Shown here: one piece after another, positions 1-9,165 of the stretch
Numbering within the stretch: the stretch's first letter is position 1
Layout of the letters: each line of letters starts with the position of its first letter
From: Candidatus Methanomethylicaceae archaeon
GTDB taxonomy: Archaea > Thermoproteota > Methanomethylicia > Methanomethylicales > Methanomethylicaceae
DNA: 52,305 bases
Assembly: GCA_025057955.1 (NCBI GenBank)
Contig: JANXER010000008.1
Span: forward strand, 1-52,305
Direction of reading: 5' to 3'
Made by a program: the position numbers and the translations under genes
The notes under the pieces: model-generated
What the model saw: the letters and a program-made list of their open reading frames with translations, nothing else
The model's database searches: none
Told to the model about the DNA's origin: nothing

Positions 1-954
1 ACAGTATTAACTGGTGATGAAACCTTGAGAAAGAGGCCAGTGGGCGAGCTTTTAAACTCTCTCAATTCTTTAGGAGTAAAGTGCTATTCAACAAAAGGTA
101 ATGGACTACCTCCTGTGGTGGTAATGGGAGGAGGAATAGAAGGAGGAAGAGCATACATTCGTGGAGATGTAAGTTCACAATTTATATCAGCTCTATTAAT
201 ATCATGTACAAAAGCAAAAAATGATACAATATTGAATATTATAAAACCAATATTTTCAAAAAATTATATAGAAATGAGTTTAAAAGTTTTAAGTAGTTTT
301 GGTGCTGATATTGAAAAAACAGAGGAAGGTTTTCTTATAAAGGGAAATCAAAAATTAACACCATGTGATTTTGTTGTAGAAGGAGATTATTCTTCAGCTG
401 CATTTTTAATTGCTGCTGGACTCTTAATGGGAGATGTTAGTATAGAAGGTCTAAATTTTCAATCATTACAAGGTGATAGAAGAATAATTGAAATACTTAA
501 TTCAATGGGAGGAGAAATAGAGATATCTAATGGAATTTTAAGAGCGAGAAAATCCAAGCTTAATGGATTAATTTTAGATATGAATGATGTTCCAGATTTA
601 GTGCCAATAATTGCAGTTGTAGCAACTCAAGCAGATGGAACTACTATTATAAAAGGGATTGAAAGGCTGAGATTAAAGGAAAGTGATAGAATAATTACCA
701 CTACAAATATGCTAAGGGCATTTGGTGCAATGGTTAATATTCATGAAAATACAATAATAATCCATGGTCCATCAAGTCTAAAGGCGGCGAAAATTAATCC
801 ATTTAATGATCATAGAATAGCCATGGCCTCAGCAATTGCTTCACTTATAGCTAAGGGAGAGAGCATAATAGAAAATGCAGAATGTGTTTCAAAAAGCTAT
901 CCATCTTTCTTTGATGATTTAAAATCCTTAGGAGCAAAAGTGGAGGCATTATAA
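1..954 (+). CDS. aroA: EPSP synthase (3-phosphoshikimate 1-carboxyvinyltransferase), 5' end cut by the window
   Basis: AroA joins phosphoenolpyruvate to shikimate 3-phosphate, the sixth step of the shikimate pathway, in the cytoplasm. The reading frame is open from the first base and begins with TVLTGDETLRKRP, the conserved motif found about 90-130 residues into the family, so the real start lies left of the window; the TTG at 25 is only an internal codon. Further family marks are GDYSSAAF in the second lobe, PDLVPIIAVVA, RLRLKESDRI and FNDHRIAMA near the end. The stop TAA abuts the ATG of aroC with no gap, so the two are co-translated. Identification is sure; only the start is missing. Confidence 0.97.
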   Translation, partial: TVLTGDETLRKRPVGELLNSLNSLGVKCYSTKGNGLPPVVVMGGGIEGGRAYIRGDVSSQFISALLISCTKAKNDTILNIIKPIFSKNYIEMSLKVLSSFGADIEKTEEGFLIKGNQKLTPCDFVVEGDYSSAAFLIAAGLLMGDVSIEGLNFQSLQGDRRIIEILNSMGGEIEISNGILRARKSKLNGLILDMNDVPDLVPIIAVVATQADGTTIIKGIERLRLKESDRIITTTNMLRAFGAMVNIHENTIIIHGPSSLKAAKINPFNDHRIAMASAIASLIAKGESIIENAECVSKSYPSFFDDLKSLGAKVEAL

Positions 955-2049
955 ATGGGATTTAGCTTTGGAAAGAATTTTAAATTAACCATATTTGGAG
1001 AGTCGCATGGTAAGATCGTAGGTAGCATAGTGGAGGGGTGTCCAATAGGATTACAATTAAAAGAAGAGGATATTCAGGAGGAATTAAATAAAAGAAAACC
1101 AGGAGGAGAACTTACAAGTAAAAGGGAAGAAAAAGATATTGTTAATATTTTAAGTGGAGTAACCAATGGAAGAACAAATGGTGGACCAATTCTTATGTTG
1201 ATATTTAATAAGGATGTAGATTCTACTTGGTATGAAAAACATCGTTATATTCCAAGGCCTGGCCATGCCGACTATCCAGCCTTCATAAAATATGGAGGCT
1301 ATAATGATAGCCGAGGTGGAGGATTTTTCTCTGGAAGATTAACTGTAGGATTTGTTATGGCAGGTGCAATTGCAAAAAAAATTCTCACTAAAAAGGGCAT
1401 TAATATTTTAACACATGTTATTCAAATAAATGGAATTAAAGCTAAAGAGAATATTTCTGATGAAGAAATAATAAAATTAGCATCTAAAAGTCCAGTATAT
1501 TGTGCTGATGAAGATGCATCAAAACAAATGGTAGCTGAAATAAAAAGACTTATGGAAGAAGGTGATTCCACTGGAGGAATAATAGAGTGTAGAGTATTAG
1601 GATTGCCCGTGGGAATTGGAGAGCCAATATTTGATTCCGTAGAGAGTATACTTGCTCATGGCTTATTTAGTATTCCAGGTGTAAAAGCTATTGAGTTTGG
1701 ATCAGGATTTCAACTCTGTAGCATGAGGGGATCTCAATCTAATGATGAATTCTACATAAAAGAGGGAAAAATTTTAACGAAAACAAATCATTCAGGAGGA
1801 ATACTTGGAGGACTTACTAATGGCATGCCATTGGTTTTTAGAGTTGGAATAAAGCCCACATCTTCCATAAGTAAGAGACAAAGAAGTGTAAATTTAATAA
1901 CCATGAAGGAGACGGAATTGGAAATTATAGGAAGGCATGATCCATGTATAGTAATTAGAGCAGTTCCTGTGGTAGAATGTGTAACAGCATTTTGTATTAC
2001 AGATCTCATGATGCAAGCAAATATGATACCTAGAATTATGAGTGAGTAA
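955..2049 (+). CDS. aroC: Chorismate synthase
   Basis: AroC removes phosphate from EPSP to give chorismate, using reduced FMN, and is the last shared step before aromatic amino acids. The 364 residues match the usual family length. Visible signatures are GESHG near residue 16 with the conserved histidine, RPGHADY at about 101-107, a glycine-rich RGGGFFSGR stretch, and KRQRSV and GRHDPC towards the C terminus. The ATG follows the aroA stop directly, and the stop is one base from the ATG of aroQ-pheA, so aroA-aroC-pheA-tyrA is one tightly packed operon. Nothing is missing from the protein. Confidence 0.97.
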   Translation: MGFSFGKNFKLTIFGESHGKIVGSIVEGCPIGLQLKEEDIQEELNKRKPGGELTSKREEKDIVNILSGVTNGRTNGGPILMLIFNKDVDSTWYEKHRYIPRPGHADYPAFIKYGGYNDSRGGGFFSGRLTVGFVMAGAIAKKILTKKGINILTHVIQINGIKAKENISDEEIIKLASKSPVYCADEDASKQMVAEIKRLMEEGDSTGGIIECRVLGLPVGIGEPIFDSVESILAHGLFSIPGVKAIEFGSGFQLCSMRGSQSNDEFYIKEGKILTKTNHSGGILGGLTNGMPLVFRVGIKPTSSISKRQRSVNLITMKETELEIIGRHDPCIVIRAVPVVECVTAFCITDLMMQANMIPRIMSE

Positions 2050-2050
2050 T

Positions 2051-3112
2051 ATGAGCTTAAAGGAATTGAGAGAGGAAATAGATAAAATTGATAAAAAAAT
2101 TGTTGAACTTCTAGATGAAAGATTGAAGATTTGTAAAGAAATAGATAGGATAAAATCCAGTATGAAATTACCAATTTTTGATCCAAGGCGTGAAAAAGAT
2201 GTTATTGAAAAAGCGGTTTCAAATGCTAAGCTTGCTCCTAAAAATGATGTAATAGCAATATTCAGAGAGATTATTTCAATGTGTAGAAAAGCTCAAAAAT
2301 CAATCCATATAGCTTATCTTGGGCCTGAGGGTAGCTTTACTCATGAGGCTGCAATGATTTTTGGCACATCAAATGAATATATTCCATGTAGAAGAATTGC
2401 AGAAGTATTTCGTAGGGTTGAAAGTGAGGAAGCAGATTTAGGAGTAGTTCCTTTTGAGAACTCAATCGAAGGTCCAGTTAATGAAACCCTTGATTCCTTA
2501 ATGGAATACTCCTTACAAATTACAAGCGAAATAGTATTAAGAATAAACCAAAATTTAATGGTTAATCCACAAATCAATTCATTAAATCAAATAGAGCGTT
2601 TATATTCACATTATCAAGCTATTGCTCAATGTGAAGAATATATTACAAATAATTTAAGGCATGTAGAAATTATAACAACAGAATCCACAGCAAAAGCAGC
2701 AAAACTTGTTTTAAATGATGTAAAAGGGGCTGCAATTGGAAGCAAAATTGCTGCAGAATTATATGGACTAAAAATTATAAGTACTAGCATTGAAGATTCT
2801 CCAAATAATTACACTAGATTTATAGTATTAGAGCGGAATAAAAAACAAATAACAGGAGATAAAACTGCAATTATATTCTTCTTAGAAAATATTCCAGGGG
2901 CGCTTTTCAAAGTGCTCTCAAATTTTGCAAAAGAAAATATAAATATAACTATGATTCTTTCCAGACCCATTTTTAATAAACCATGGGAATATTTCTTCTT
3001 TATGGAATTTGAGGGAAATATTAGTAATGAAAAGTACAATAATGTTTTAGAAAATGTAAGGAGGGATACAAAATTCCTGAAAATTTTAGGAAGTTATTCA
3101 AGGTTGGCATAA
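2051..3112 (+). CDS. pheA: Bifunctional chorismate mutase / prephenate dehydratase with ACT domain
   Basis: The first 85 or so residues are an AroQ-type helical chorismate mutase (LREEIDKIDKKIVELL, the arginine and lysine pattern of the active site). Residues from about 88 onward are prephenate dehydratase, starting YLGPEGSFTHEAA and ending with the TRF active-site motif in NNYTRFIVL. The last 80 are an ACT regulatory domain (PGALFKVLSNFA), through which phenylalanine normally inhibits the enzyme. It makes phenylpyruvate from chorismate. I chose the ATG at 2051 (MSLKELREEID) rather than an in-frame GTG at 2042 that would overlap aroC. The C terminus, ending LGSYSRLA, overlaps the probable beginning of tyrA in another frame. 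Confidence 0.95.
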   Translation: MSLKELREEIDKIDKKIVELLDERLKICKEIDRIKSSMKLPIFDPRREKDVIEKAVSNAKLAPKNDVIAIFREIISMCRKAQKSIHIAYLGPEGSFTHEAAMIFGTSNEYIPCRRIAEVFRRVESEEADLGVVPFENSIEGPVNETLDSLMEYSLQITSEIVLRINQNLMVNPQINSLNQIERLYSHYQAIAQCEEYITNNLRHVEIITTESTAKAAKLVLNDVKGAAIGSKIAAELYGLKIISTSIEDSPNNYTRFIVLERNKKQITGDKTAIIFFLENIPGALFKVLSNFAKENINITMILSRPIFNKPWEYFFFMEFEGNISNEKYNNVLENVRRDTKFLKILGSYSRLA

Positions 3113-3846
3113 TTGGAACAGGAAAAATGGGAAGATGTATGGCTTATTTGCTTAAAGGTGTATCTGAAGTTATGATTAATAGTAGGGATTTCAGACAAGC
3201 TAAAAAAGTTGCAAGGAAAATAGGAGTTAAAGCATGTAGCTTTGAGGATTTATCAAATAGCGATATTATAATTGCAACAGTTCCATCAGAGATTTTACTT
3301 GAAGTGGCAAAGAAGGCTTTTCAAATTATGAAAGAAGGATCTCTATTTGTAGATGTTTCTTCTGTGAAATGTGGAATAATAGAGGAGATTGCAAACTTAT
3401 TACCACCGAAATTAGAATATATAAGCCTACATCCACTTTTCGCCTCTCCAAGAGTAAAAATAAAGAACGTTATTATGATTCCTATAAATGCTAAAAATTG
3501 GAATGAAAGATTGGAAGAACTTCTAATTAAGGCAGGAATGAGAGTGGGAAAATGTAGTGCAGAAGAGCATGATAAAATCATGGCAGCCTATCAAGTAGCT
3601 CATCATTTCACTTATCTCTCCTTAAAAGAGACTTTAAAGAAAATGAATTTTGAAAATATGCAAGAGATATTTATTACACATAGTTTAAGAAAAACATTAG
3701 CTGTATTAAGGCTTATAGAAAGAAACATTAAAACTGTTGAAGAAATACAAAGGATGAATAAATTTGCAAGCATAGCAAGAAGGATTTTCATTCAAGAGGC
3801 AAAAAGATTAGATGAGAGCTATAGCTCTTGGAGGCAAATTAAATAA
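3073..3846 (+). CDS. tyrA: Prephenate dehydrogenase, probable non-canonical ATT start
   Basis: TyrA oxidises prephenate with NAD(P), leading to tyrosine. The first ATG (3127) would cut the protein inside its nucleotide-binding motif: the frame upstream reads KVGIIGTGKMGR, a textbook GxGxxG Rossmann start, and stays open back to 3043 without any ATG, GTG or TTG. An ATT at 3073 is preceded by GGAGG at 3060-3064 with eight bases between, an ideal ribosome site, so I place the start there, inside the end of pheA. Later marks are SSVKCGI, LHPLFASP and the HHFTYL helix. The alternative is a fusion to pheA through a -1 frameshift or a one-base sequence error. Confidence 0.85.
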   Translation: MPENFRKLFKVGIIGTGKMGRCMAYLLKGVSEVMINSRDFRQAKKVARKIGVKACSFEDLSNSDIIIATVPSEILLEVAKKAFQIMKEGSLFVDVSSVKCGIIEEIANLLPPKLEYISLHPLFASPRVKIKNVIMIPINAKNWNERLEELLIKAGMRVGKCSAEEHDKIMAAYQVAHHFTYLSLKETLKKMNFENMQEIFITHSLRKTLAVLRLIERNIKTVEEIQRMNKFASIARRIFIQEAKRLDESYSSWRQIK

Positions 3847-3898
3847 ATTGGAAGTTATATAAGTGAGAGGCATTGATTTAAAAATAAGGTGAATATTC

Positions 3899-4531
3899 CT
3901 GTCAAGCTTTCTCCATGAGTATGGATATTTAGGAGTACTTTTAATATCGATACTTGGTAATACCGTGCCCTTTTTACCAGTGCCATATCTTGTTCCCATA
4001 TTTATAATGTCATATATTCTAGATCCTATTATTGTTGGAGTTTGTATTGGAATAGGTGCGAGTCTTGGGAAGAGCGTTTCTTATATGATAGGAAGGGGTG
4101 GAAGAGCACTTCTTAATGAAAGAAAAAAGAAGGAATTCGAATTGTTTGGAAAATTCTTAGGAAAATATGGTGCAATTGCAGTTTATATATTCTCATCCTT
4201 ACCTCTTCCAGACGATATAATTGTAGTGCCCTTTGGCATGGCAAAATATGACTTTAAAAAATTTTTCATAGCTTTACTTTTAGGAAAATTCACTTTAGGA
4301 TTTATTGTAGCTCATGTAGCAAAATATTCATTTGAATATATTAAGTTCTTCATTGGAAATGGCGATCCAATTTTAATAACCATAATTTCCATAGCCCTCA
4401 TGATATTAATGATAACTATAGTTTATAAAATAGATTGGATGGAGGCTGTGGAATACTCAGAGAAACATGGATTTATAGCATATATAAGGCTTTTATGGTT
4501 AAGAAATAGAAATAAGCTTAGAAAAGCATAA
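3899..4531 (+). CDS. VTT/DedA-type membrane protein, probable CTG start
   Basis: This is a small integral membrane protein of the VTT (SNARE-associated/DedA-like) superfamily, which includes lipid scramblases and flippases; the substrate here is unknown. It has about four hydrophobic segments and the usual re-entrant features: GNTVPFLPVPYLVP near the start, IGAGASLGK-like small-residue stretch, and FSSLPLPDDIIVVPFGMAKY in the middle. The first ordinary start (GTG at 3965) would remove the conserved N-terminal segment HEYGYLGVLLISILGN. The frame is open to 3893, and CTG at 3899 lies six bases after GGTGA at 3888-3892, so CTG is the likely start. It is just upstream of thyX, whose function is unrelated. 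Confidence 0.75.
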   Translation: MSSFLHEYGYLGVLLISILGNTVPFLPVPYLVPIFIMSYILDPIIVGVCIGIGASLGKSVSYMIGRGGRALLNERKKKEFELFGKFLGKYGAIAVYIFSSLPLPDDIIVVPFGMAKYDFKKFFIALLLGKFTLGFIVAHVAKYSFEYIKFFIGNGDPILITIISIALMILMITIVYKIDWMEAVEYSEKHGFIAYIRLLWLRNRNKLRKA

Positions 4532-4543
4532 TTGGTGATAATT

Positions 4544-5221
4544 TTGAAAGTAACACTATTAGCATATACTCCTAATCCAGAAAAAGTAATAGCTGCAGCT
4601 GCTAGACAATGCCATTCTAAATTAAGCGCTCTAGAGATTGCAAATAAAATCAAGAGAGAAGATATTGAAAAAACCATAAATAAAGTCATTGAAGTAGGGC
4701 ATTTTTCAGTGCTTGAGCATGCATATTTTACCTTCCTCATAGAAGGAATATCCAGAGCTTGTAGCCATCAATTGGTTAGACATAGAATTGCCTCATATTC
4801 ACAACAAAGCCAGAGATTCGTAGAAGTAGAGGATGAATTCATAGTACCAAAGAGTATTTCTGAAAATAATGAAGCTCATAAAATATTTTCAGAGGCTTTA
4901 GATAATTGTAAAAAATGTTATAAGAGATTAATCGAAATGGGAATTCCAATGGAGGATGCTAGATATATAATACCACAAGCCTCACCAACAAAAATAGTTG
5001 TAACAATGAATGCAAGATCGCTATGGAACTTCTTTGAGCTCAGATGTTGTTTGACCTCTCAATGGGAAATTAGAATGCTTGCTGAAAAAATGCTGGAATT
5101 AGTCAAAAGTATAGCACCAATTGTATTTAAAAAAGCTGGACCATTTTGTATTACAAGAGGTATATGTCCAGAGAAAAAATATGATTGTCCAAAGTGGATT
5201 GAGCTTTATAAAACTAAGTGA
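4544..5221 (+). CDS. thyX: Flavin-dependent thymidylate synthase ThyX
   Basis: ThyX makes dTMP from dUMP with FAD, NADPH and methylenetetrahydrofolate. The signature RHRX7S is present as RHRIASYSQQSQR around residue 80, after the EHAYFTFLIEGISRACSHQ stretch, and the substrate-binding RCCLTSQWEIR lies near residue 170. I prefer TTG at 4544 (MKVTLLAYTPNPE), five bases after GGTGA, over TTG 4532 or GTG 4535, because it fits both the ribosome site and the family's N terminus. It follows the VTT gene by 12 bases and its last 8 bases overlap the end of trkA on the other strand. Confidence 0.95.
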   Translation: MKVTLLAYTPNPEKVIAAAARQCHSKLSALEIANKIKREDIEKTINKVIEVGHFSVLEHAYFTFLIEGISRACSHQLVRHRIASYSQQSQRFVEVEDEFIVPKSISENNEAHKIFSEALDNCKKCYKRLIEMGIPMEDARYIIPQASPTKIVVTMNARSLWNFFELRCCLTSQWEIRMLAEKMLELVKSIAPIVFKKAGPFCITRGICPEKKYDCPKWIELYKTK

Positions 5222-5873
5222 ATAGTGCTCTTATTGCTTCCACAGCACTTTTCTTCACGATCATTTCTAATATGTAATCCGGCTGTATTATGAATGAGGA
5301 AGAAAATGGAATATATTTGCCATTTCTATCCTTTATTCTCAATACCATCCAATGATCCTTAAGCGGTAATTCCTCTATGCTCTTTCCAATGGCAGGCGCA
5401 TTCTTACTTACTTTTATATCTATTCTCTCCACACCAATGAAATCCTTCTCATATGATTCCTCTGCCTTTCCACTATATCGTCTAATGAGGCTTAATATTT
5501 TCTCTGCAGCAGCTTCCTCAGGACATACTGTATCAGCTATGCCTAATTTATTAGCTATTTTTGAAAGCCTTGGATCGCTAACTCTAGCAATTACCCTAGG
5601 CACTCCAAGCTCCTTTGCTAAGAGACAGCCGAGTATATTCTTTTCATCGCTTCCAGTTAAACACATGAATATTTCATAATCGTTTGGACTAACATTAGTT
5701 AATTCATCAATATTGGTAACATCTCCTTTGAACACTAGAACATCGTATTCATTTGATATTTCCTTACAAATATCTTCATTTATATCCATTACTGCTATAT
5801 CATGACCATTTTCCTTCAATTCCTTTAGAAGAAGTTTACCAACTCTACCAGCGCCAACAATTAATATCTTCAT
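5214..5873 (-). CDS. trkA: TrkA-type potassium uptake regulatory protein (RCK_N + RCK_C)
   Basis: TrkA proteins sit on the cytoplasmic face of TrkH channels and gate potassium uptake by binding NAD(H) or other nucleotides. Residues 1-130 form the Rossmann-type RCK_N domain beginning MKILIVGAGRVGK, with the acidic nucleotide-binding end of strand two (VMDINED). The rest is the RCK_C domain (EELPLKDHWMVLRIKDRNG). I start at 5873; the frame runs on to 5948 but that extension would overlap trkH and precedes the Rossmann strand. It is transcribed divergently from trkH, leaving 59 bases between, which supports a two-gene Trk system. Confidence 0.94.
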   Translation of the reverse strand: MKILIVGAGRVGKLLLKELKENGHDIAVMDINEDICKEISNEYDVLVFKGDVTNIDELTNVSPNDYEIFMCLTGSDEKNILGCLLAKELGVPRVIARVSDPRLSKIANKLGIADTVCPEEAAAEKILSLIRRYSGKAEESYEKDFIGVERIDIKVSKNAPAIGKSIEELPLKDHWMVLRIKDRNGKYIPFSSSFIIQPDYILEMIVKKSAVEAIRALFT

Positions 5874-5932
5874 AGGATTCCCTAAAATTTTTAAATTAAT
5901 TTCAATAAAAATATTACGCACTAGGGGTATAT
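5874..5932. promoter_or_regulatory. Divergent trkA/trkH promoter region
   Basis: Only 59 bases separate the two start codons. An AT-rich box (AATAAAAATATT, about 5905-5916) is placed about 20-27 bases before the trkH ATG, fitting an archaeal TATA box of a leaderless or short-leader transcript. Its complement could serve trkA as well, so the pair may share one control site. This is read from base composition and spacing only. Confidence 0.4.
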
Positions 5933-7339
5933 ATGGAAAATGAAACAATATCTGGACTTGCTGGTCTACTTATAGTTTTTGGAATAGTAATGCTCATTCC
6001 AATTTTATTTTCACTCATTTATGAAGAATATTATAACTTAATTTTCTTTATTATTCCAGCTATAATATTCATTACCATTGGACTATATTTAAGTAATAAA
6101 TATCCATTGAGTGAAACAATATCTACAAAATCTGCAATAATTATTGCAAGTAGTGGTTGGTTGCTAGTATCAGCAATAGGCGCTATACCATATCTTAGTA
6201 TAGGCATGGGACCTTTGGATGCATTCTTTGAATCCATATCGGGATTTACAACAACAGGAATGACGTTAATTAATTCAATGGAAGAAGTGCCAAAATCCAT
6301 AATCTTTTGGAGAAGTCTTACACAATGGGTAGGAGGAATTGGAATAGTATTTTTATTCACAATTTTTCTTAGAGGAGGAATTGGAACTTGGAGATTATAT
6401 ACCATAGAGGGAAAAGAGAAGTTCACTCCTAGCATTAAAGAGAGCATAAGGGAGATTATGATAATATATTTGATTTTAACGAGCATATGTGCAATTATAT
6501 TATTTTTCTGTGGATTAAGTCCATTCGAATCCATAAATCATGCTATGACAACTTTAGCTACAGGTGGATTTTCCACTAGAACTAATAGTGTAGCAGACTT
6601 TAGCAATATTGTGAAAATAGTGATAATTTTATTTATGATTGCTGGAGCTATAGATTTCACCATATACTATGAGTTGAAAAAGTTAAAATTTAGAAAGTTA
6701 ATGAATGATGCTGAACTAAGATTATTTCTATTGATGATTCTAGCGAGCTGTTTAATAGTATCATTATTTATTATGAGGGAGAAGGGATTAGAATATGCAT
6801 TAGATGGAATATTTAATGTGGTATCGATAGCTACTACAACTGGATTCACAAGCTTTGAATTAATGGAGTTCTCTGATCAAGTTAAAGCTCTGATATTGCT
6901 TCTAATGCTTATAGGAGGTTGTGCTGGATCAACCGCAGGAGGATTGAAAGTATGGCGTTTAATAGTTCTCTTTGGATTATTAAAGAGGGAATTGCAAAAG
7001 CTTACTCTTCCATTTTCAGCCGTATTACCAGTAAAAATAGGGGAGAGGGCATTGGATGATGATTATGTAATGAAGGTGGGAGCTTTCTTTTTCACATATA
7101 TAATCACAATATTCATAATATTTTTGTTATTAAGCTTTACAATTTCAGATAAATTTGGTGCACTATCCTTAGCTATATCCTCTGTAGCAAATGTTGGTCC
7201 AGCATTTTATTCAATTACAGCTTTAGATTCTTACTCAAAAATAGTATTAATAATTGGAATGTGGTTGGGAAGACTTGAGATTATTCCAATCTTAGTCTTA
7301 ATGTCAGAAATTGGCTCTAAGTTAAGGGAATCTTTATAA
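5933..7339 (+). CDS. trkH: TrkH-type potassium uptake channel subunit
   Basis: TrkH is the membrane-embedded potassium (or sodium) translocating subunit. The 468 residues are strongly hydrophobic and show the four membrane-pore-membrane repeats with one selectivity glycine each: SGFTTTGMTL, TTLATGGFSTR, ATTTGFTSFEL and SSVANVGPAF. AGSTAGGLKVWR, just after the third pore, is another hallmark of the family. The length is normal for the archaeal group. ATG at 5933 lies close behind a TATA-like box. Its divergent neighbour trkA supplies the regulatory partner. Confidence 0.95.
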   Translation: MENETISGLAGLLIVFGIVMLIPILFSLIYEEYYNLIFFIIPAIIFITIGLYLSNKYPLSETISTKSAIIIASSGWLLVSAIGAIPYLSIGMGPLDAFFESISGFTTTGMTLINSMEEVPKSIIFWRSLTQWVGGIGIVFLFTIFLRGGIGTWRLYTIEGKEKFTPSIKESIREIMIIYLILTSICAIILFFCGLSPFESINHAMTTLATGGFSTRTNSVADFSNIVKIVIILFMIAGAIDFTIYYELKKLKFRKLMNDAELRLFLLMILASCLIVSLFIMREKGLEYALDGIFNVVSIATTTGFTSFELMEFSDQVKALILLLMLIGGCAGSTAGGLKVWRLIVLFGLLKRELQKLTLPFSAVLPVKIGERALDDDYVMKVGAFFFTYIITIFIIFLLLSFTISDKFGALSLAISSVANVGPAFYSITALDSYSKIVLIIGMWLGRLEIIPILVLMSEIGSKLRESL

Positions 7340-7362
7340 AATTATAATTTTAAAGTGAATTA

Positions 7363-8631
7363 TTAAATTGGCAAACGATAATACTTTAAAATTTCACGTA
7401 ATTCTTCATTTAATTTTACTTGACCAATACATATATGAGAGACCTCTCCACTATAGGGTGTTTGAATGCTTATTCTTCTATTCCAATAATCAATTTTTGA
7501 AACTAATCCAAGGCCTACGAGCTTATCATCATTCATTAAACCAACAATTATTCCTCTTTCAGATCCCTCATTAATAAGAATAATATCATTTACACCAAAT
7601 CTCTCCCTTAGTATCTCTATATTATTGGGCTCCTCTTTAACTACCAAAAAAAGGGAGTTTGAATAAAGCTCACCATAGATTATACTCAATGAGAGCTCTT
7701 TATTCAAACTCTCTATTAAGCTATTGGGCAATTCCCTTCCATATGTATAGCAATTACAGATAATTCTTACTTTATTTAAGTCGAAAATACGCTCTCTACT
7801 ATTAGCAAAGTACTTTGAATAAGCATCCTCTCGTTTATTTTTCCTCTCCTCTCTACTTCTCACTCTTGAGGCAGAGGATGGAGTTATTCTTAAAATCTTT
7901 CCATATGGCTCACAACATCTAATTATATGCTCTAATTCATTCTCTTTTTGAATGGCTATAAGAAAGTTTGGAGATAATATTTGAATAAGAGCGCATTTAT
8001 ACTCTCTTGCTCTATAACCAGAGATCCATCCACATGTATTTACAACAACAATATCCGCTTTTTGTAATAATGCTTTATCCATCAATTTTCTTGTTCCAAT
8101 CATCATACGAATTGGAGCATCCGATGGAGTGGTAGAACCTATGAAAAATCCTTCTTCTAATTGTATTTTGTCCATTGAAATTACGCCATTTTTAAAGAGG
8201 CCATAGCCAATGGTATTTGGTAGCGATATTTCAGCTTGTCCAGGATCAGCATCTATAATTGCCACTTTGAATCCTCTATTATGAGCTATATTTGATAAAT
8301 AAACTGAGAAGGTTGTTTTTCCACTATCAACATCACCAATTACTACAACCTTTATGGGGGGAGGATGTTTTAGAACCTCCTCTATAGCGTTCTTCCAAGA
8401 GGATGGAATTGCTCCTTCAAATTTCTCTATGAAGGCATTTTGACCTAATTTAACATCTATTGAGGAATCCTCTATGACTTCTATTGGTATGGATTTTCCC
8501 TCCCTTATTACTATTTCTTCATTCAATTCTACTTTTTTACCAAGCGCCAATATCAATCCTCTTCGCAAACGTAATGATAGTGGACCACTTGCAACTAATG
8601 TAATGCCTTTTTCAAAGTCCATAGTAGGCAT
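7363..8631 (-). CDS. Clp1/Grc3-family polynucleotide 5'-hydroxyl kinase
   Basis: Archaeal members phosphorylate the 5'-hydroxyl ends of RNA and DNA and are thought to act in tRNA intron ligation or RNA repair. The protein has an N-terminal beta-rich domain (residues 1-90), a central P-loop kinase domain with Walker A GDVDSGKTT near residue 100, IIDADPGQAEISLP as the substrate-binding and Walker B-like region, and a lid motif TTPSDAPIRMM. A C-terminal beta domain of about 100 residues follows. The start MPTMDFEKG has GAGGAGG just upstream; ATG at 8622 is a second possibility. It is divergent from the 8689 gene. Confidence 0.88.
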   Translation of the reverse strand: MPTMDFEKGITLVASGPLSLRLRRGLILALGKKVELNEEIVIREGKSIPIEVIEDSSIDVKLGQNAFIEKFEGAIPSSWKNAIEEVLKHPPPIKVVVIGDVDSGKTTFSVYLSNIAHNRGFKVAIIDADPGQAEISLPNTIGYGLFKNGVISMDKIQLEEGFFIGSTTPSDAPIRMMIGTRKLMDKALLQKADIVVVNTCGWISGYRAREYKCALIQILSPNFLIAIQKENELEHIIRCCEPYGKILRITPSSASRVRSREERKNKREDAYSKYFANSRERIFDLNKVRIICNCYTYGRELPNSLIESLNKELSLSIIYGELYSNSLFLVVKEEPNNIEILRERFGVNDIILINEGSERGIIVGLMNDDKLVGLGLVSKIDYWNRRISIQTPYSGEVSHICIGQVKLNEELREILKYYRLPI

Positions 8632-8688
8632 TAGTCCTCCTCATAATTAGTTAAATATTTACTCAATTAAAAAATAAATGGTGAAAGT

Positions 8689-9141
8689 ATGGAAAATGAA
8701 TTTGAAGAAATTTCAAATGCAATAATTTCAATGCTCAAAGATAAGGGAAGATTATCATACTTAGAGCTTGAGGAATGGGCAAAGAGAAATGATATAGGAA
8801 ATATTACATTAAGGGTGATTTTAAATTCCTTAATAGAAAGTGAAGAGATTATTGCTCCTGAGGGATATTATGAAAATGGTTCATACTTTGAGCCTCCTAT
8901 ACCTAAAGTGATAGAGCTTGTAAAATCTTCTCCAGAGCTTGAAAAATTGAAGGATTATTTGAGAGAATATAAGAGTATTGGCATTTTAAGGGTTTTTGAG
9001 GATGCGATTAAAATGGGTGTAAAAAATGTAAATGAAGTATTAAAGGAGGCAGTAAAAAAGGGATTTGCTGAAATTACTCCCTCTGGGGTTGTAAATGCTA
9101 CAGAGAAGCTTTTAAAATCCAACAAAAATAAAAACGTGTAA
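8689..9141 (+). CDS. Hypothetical protein with N-terminal winged-helix-like region
   Basis: I do not recognise a named family. The 150 residues are charged and soluble. The first 70 look like a winged helix (SMLKDKGRLSYLELEEWAKR, ITLRVILNSLIESEEI, a typical helix-turn-helix-wing pattern), and residues 75-140 are helical (KVIELVKSSPELEKLKDYLR, VNEVLKEAVKKGF). GGTGA five bases before the ATG is a good ribosome site. The next gene starts 24 bases on, so the two form a small operon. A DNA-binding or RNA-polymerase-associated role is possible, but this rests only on the predicted fold. Confidence 0.6.
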   Translation: MENEFEEISNAIISMLKDKGRLSYLELEEWAKRNDIGNITLRVILNSLIESEEIIAPEGYYENGSYFEPPIPKVIELVKSSPELEKLKDYLREYKSIGILRVFEDAIKMGVKNVNEVLKEAVKKGFAEITPSGVVNATEKLLKSNKNKNV

Positions 9142-9165
9142 TTATTAAATTAAAAGGGGGATTAA

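Noticed and set aside
1788-2186. Leftward 132-residue frame over aroC/pheA and similar reverse-strand frames
   Set aside because: They lie opposite clear genes and have no family features.
5874-5948. N-terminal extension of trkA
   Set aside because: It overlaps trkH, lacks a ribosome site and precedes the Rossmann strand that normally begins the protein.
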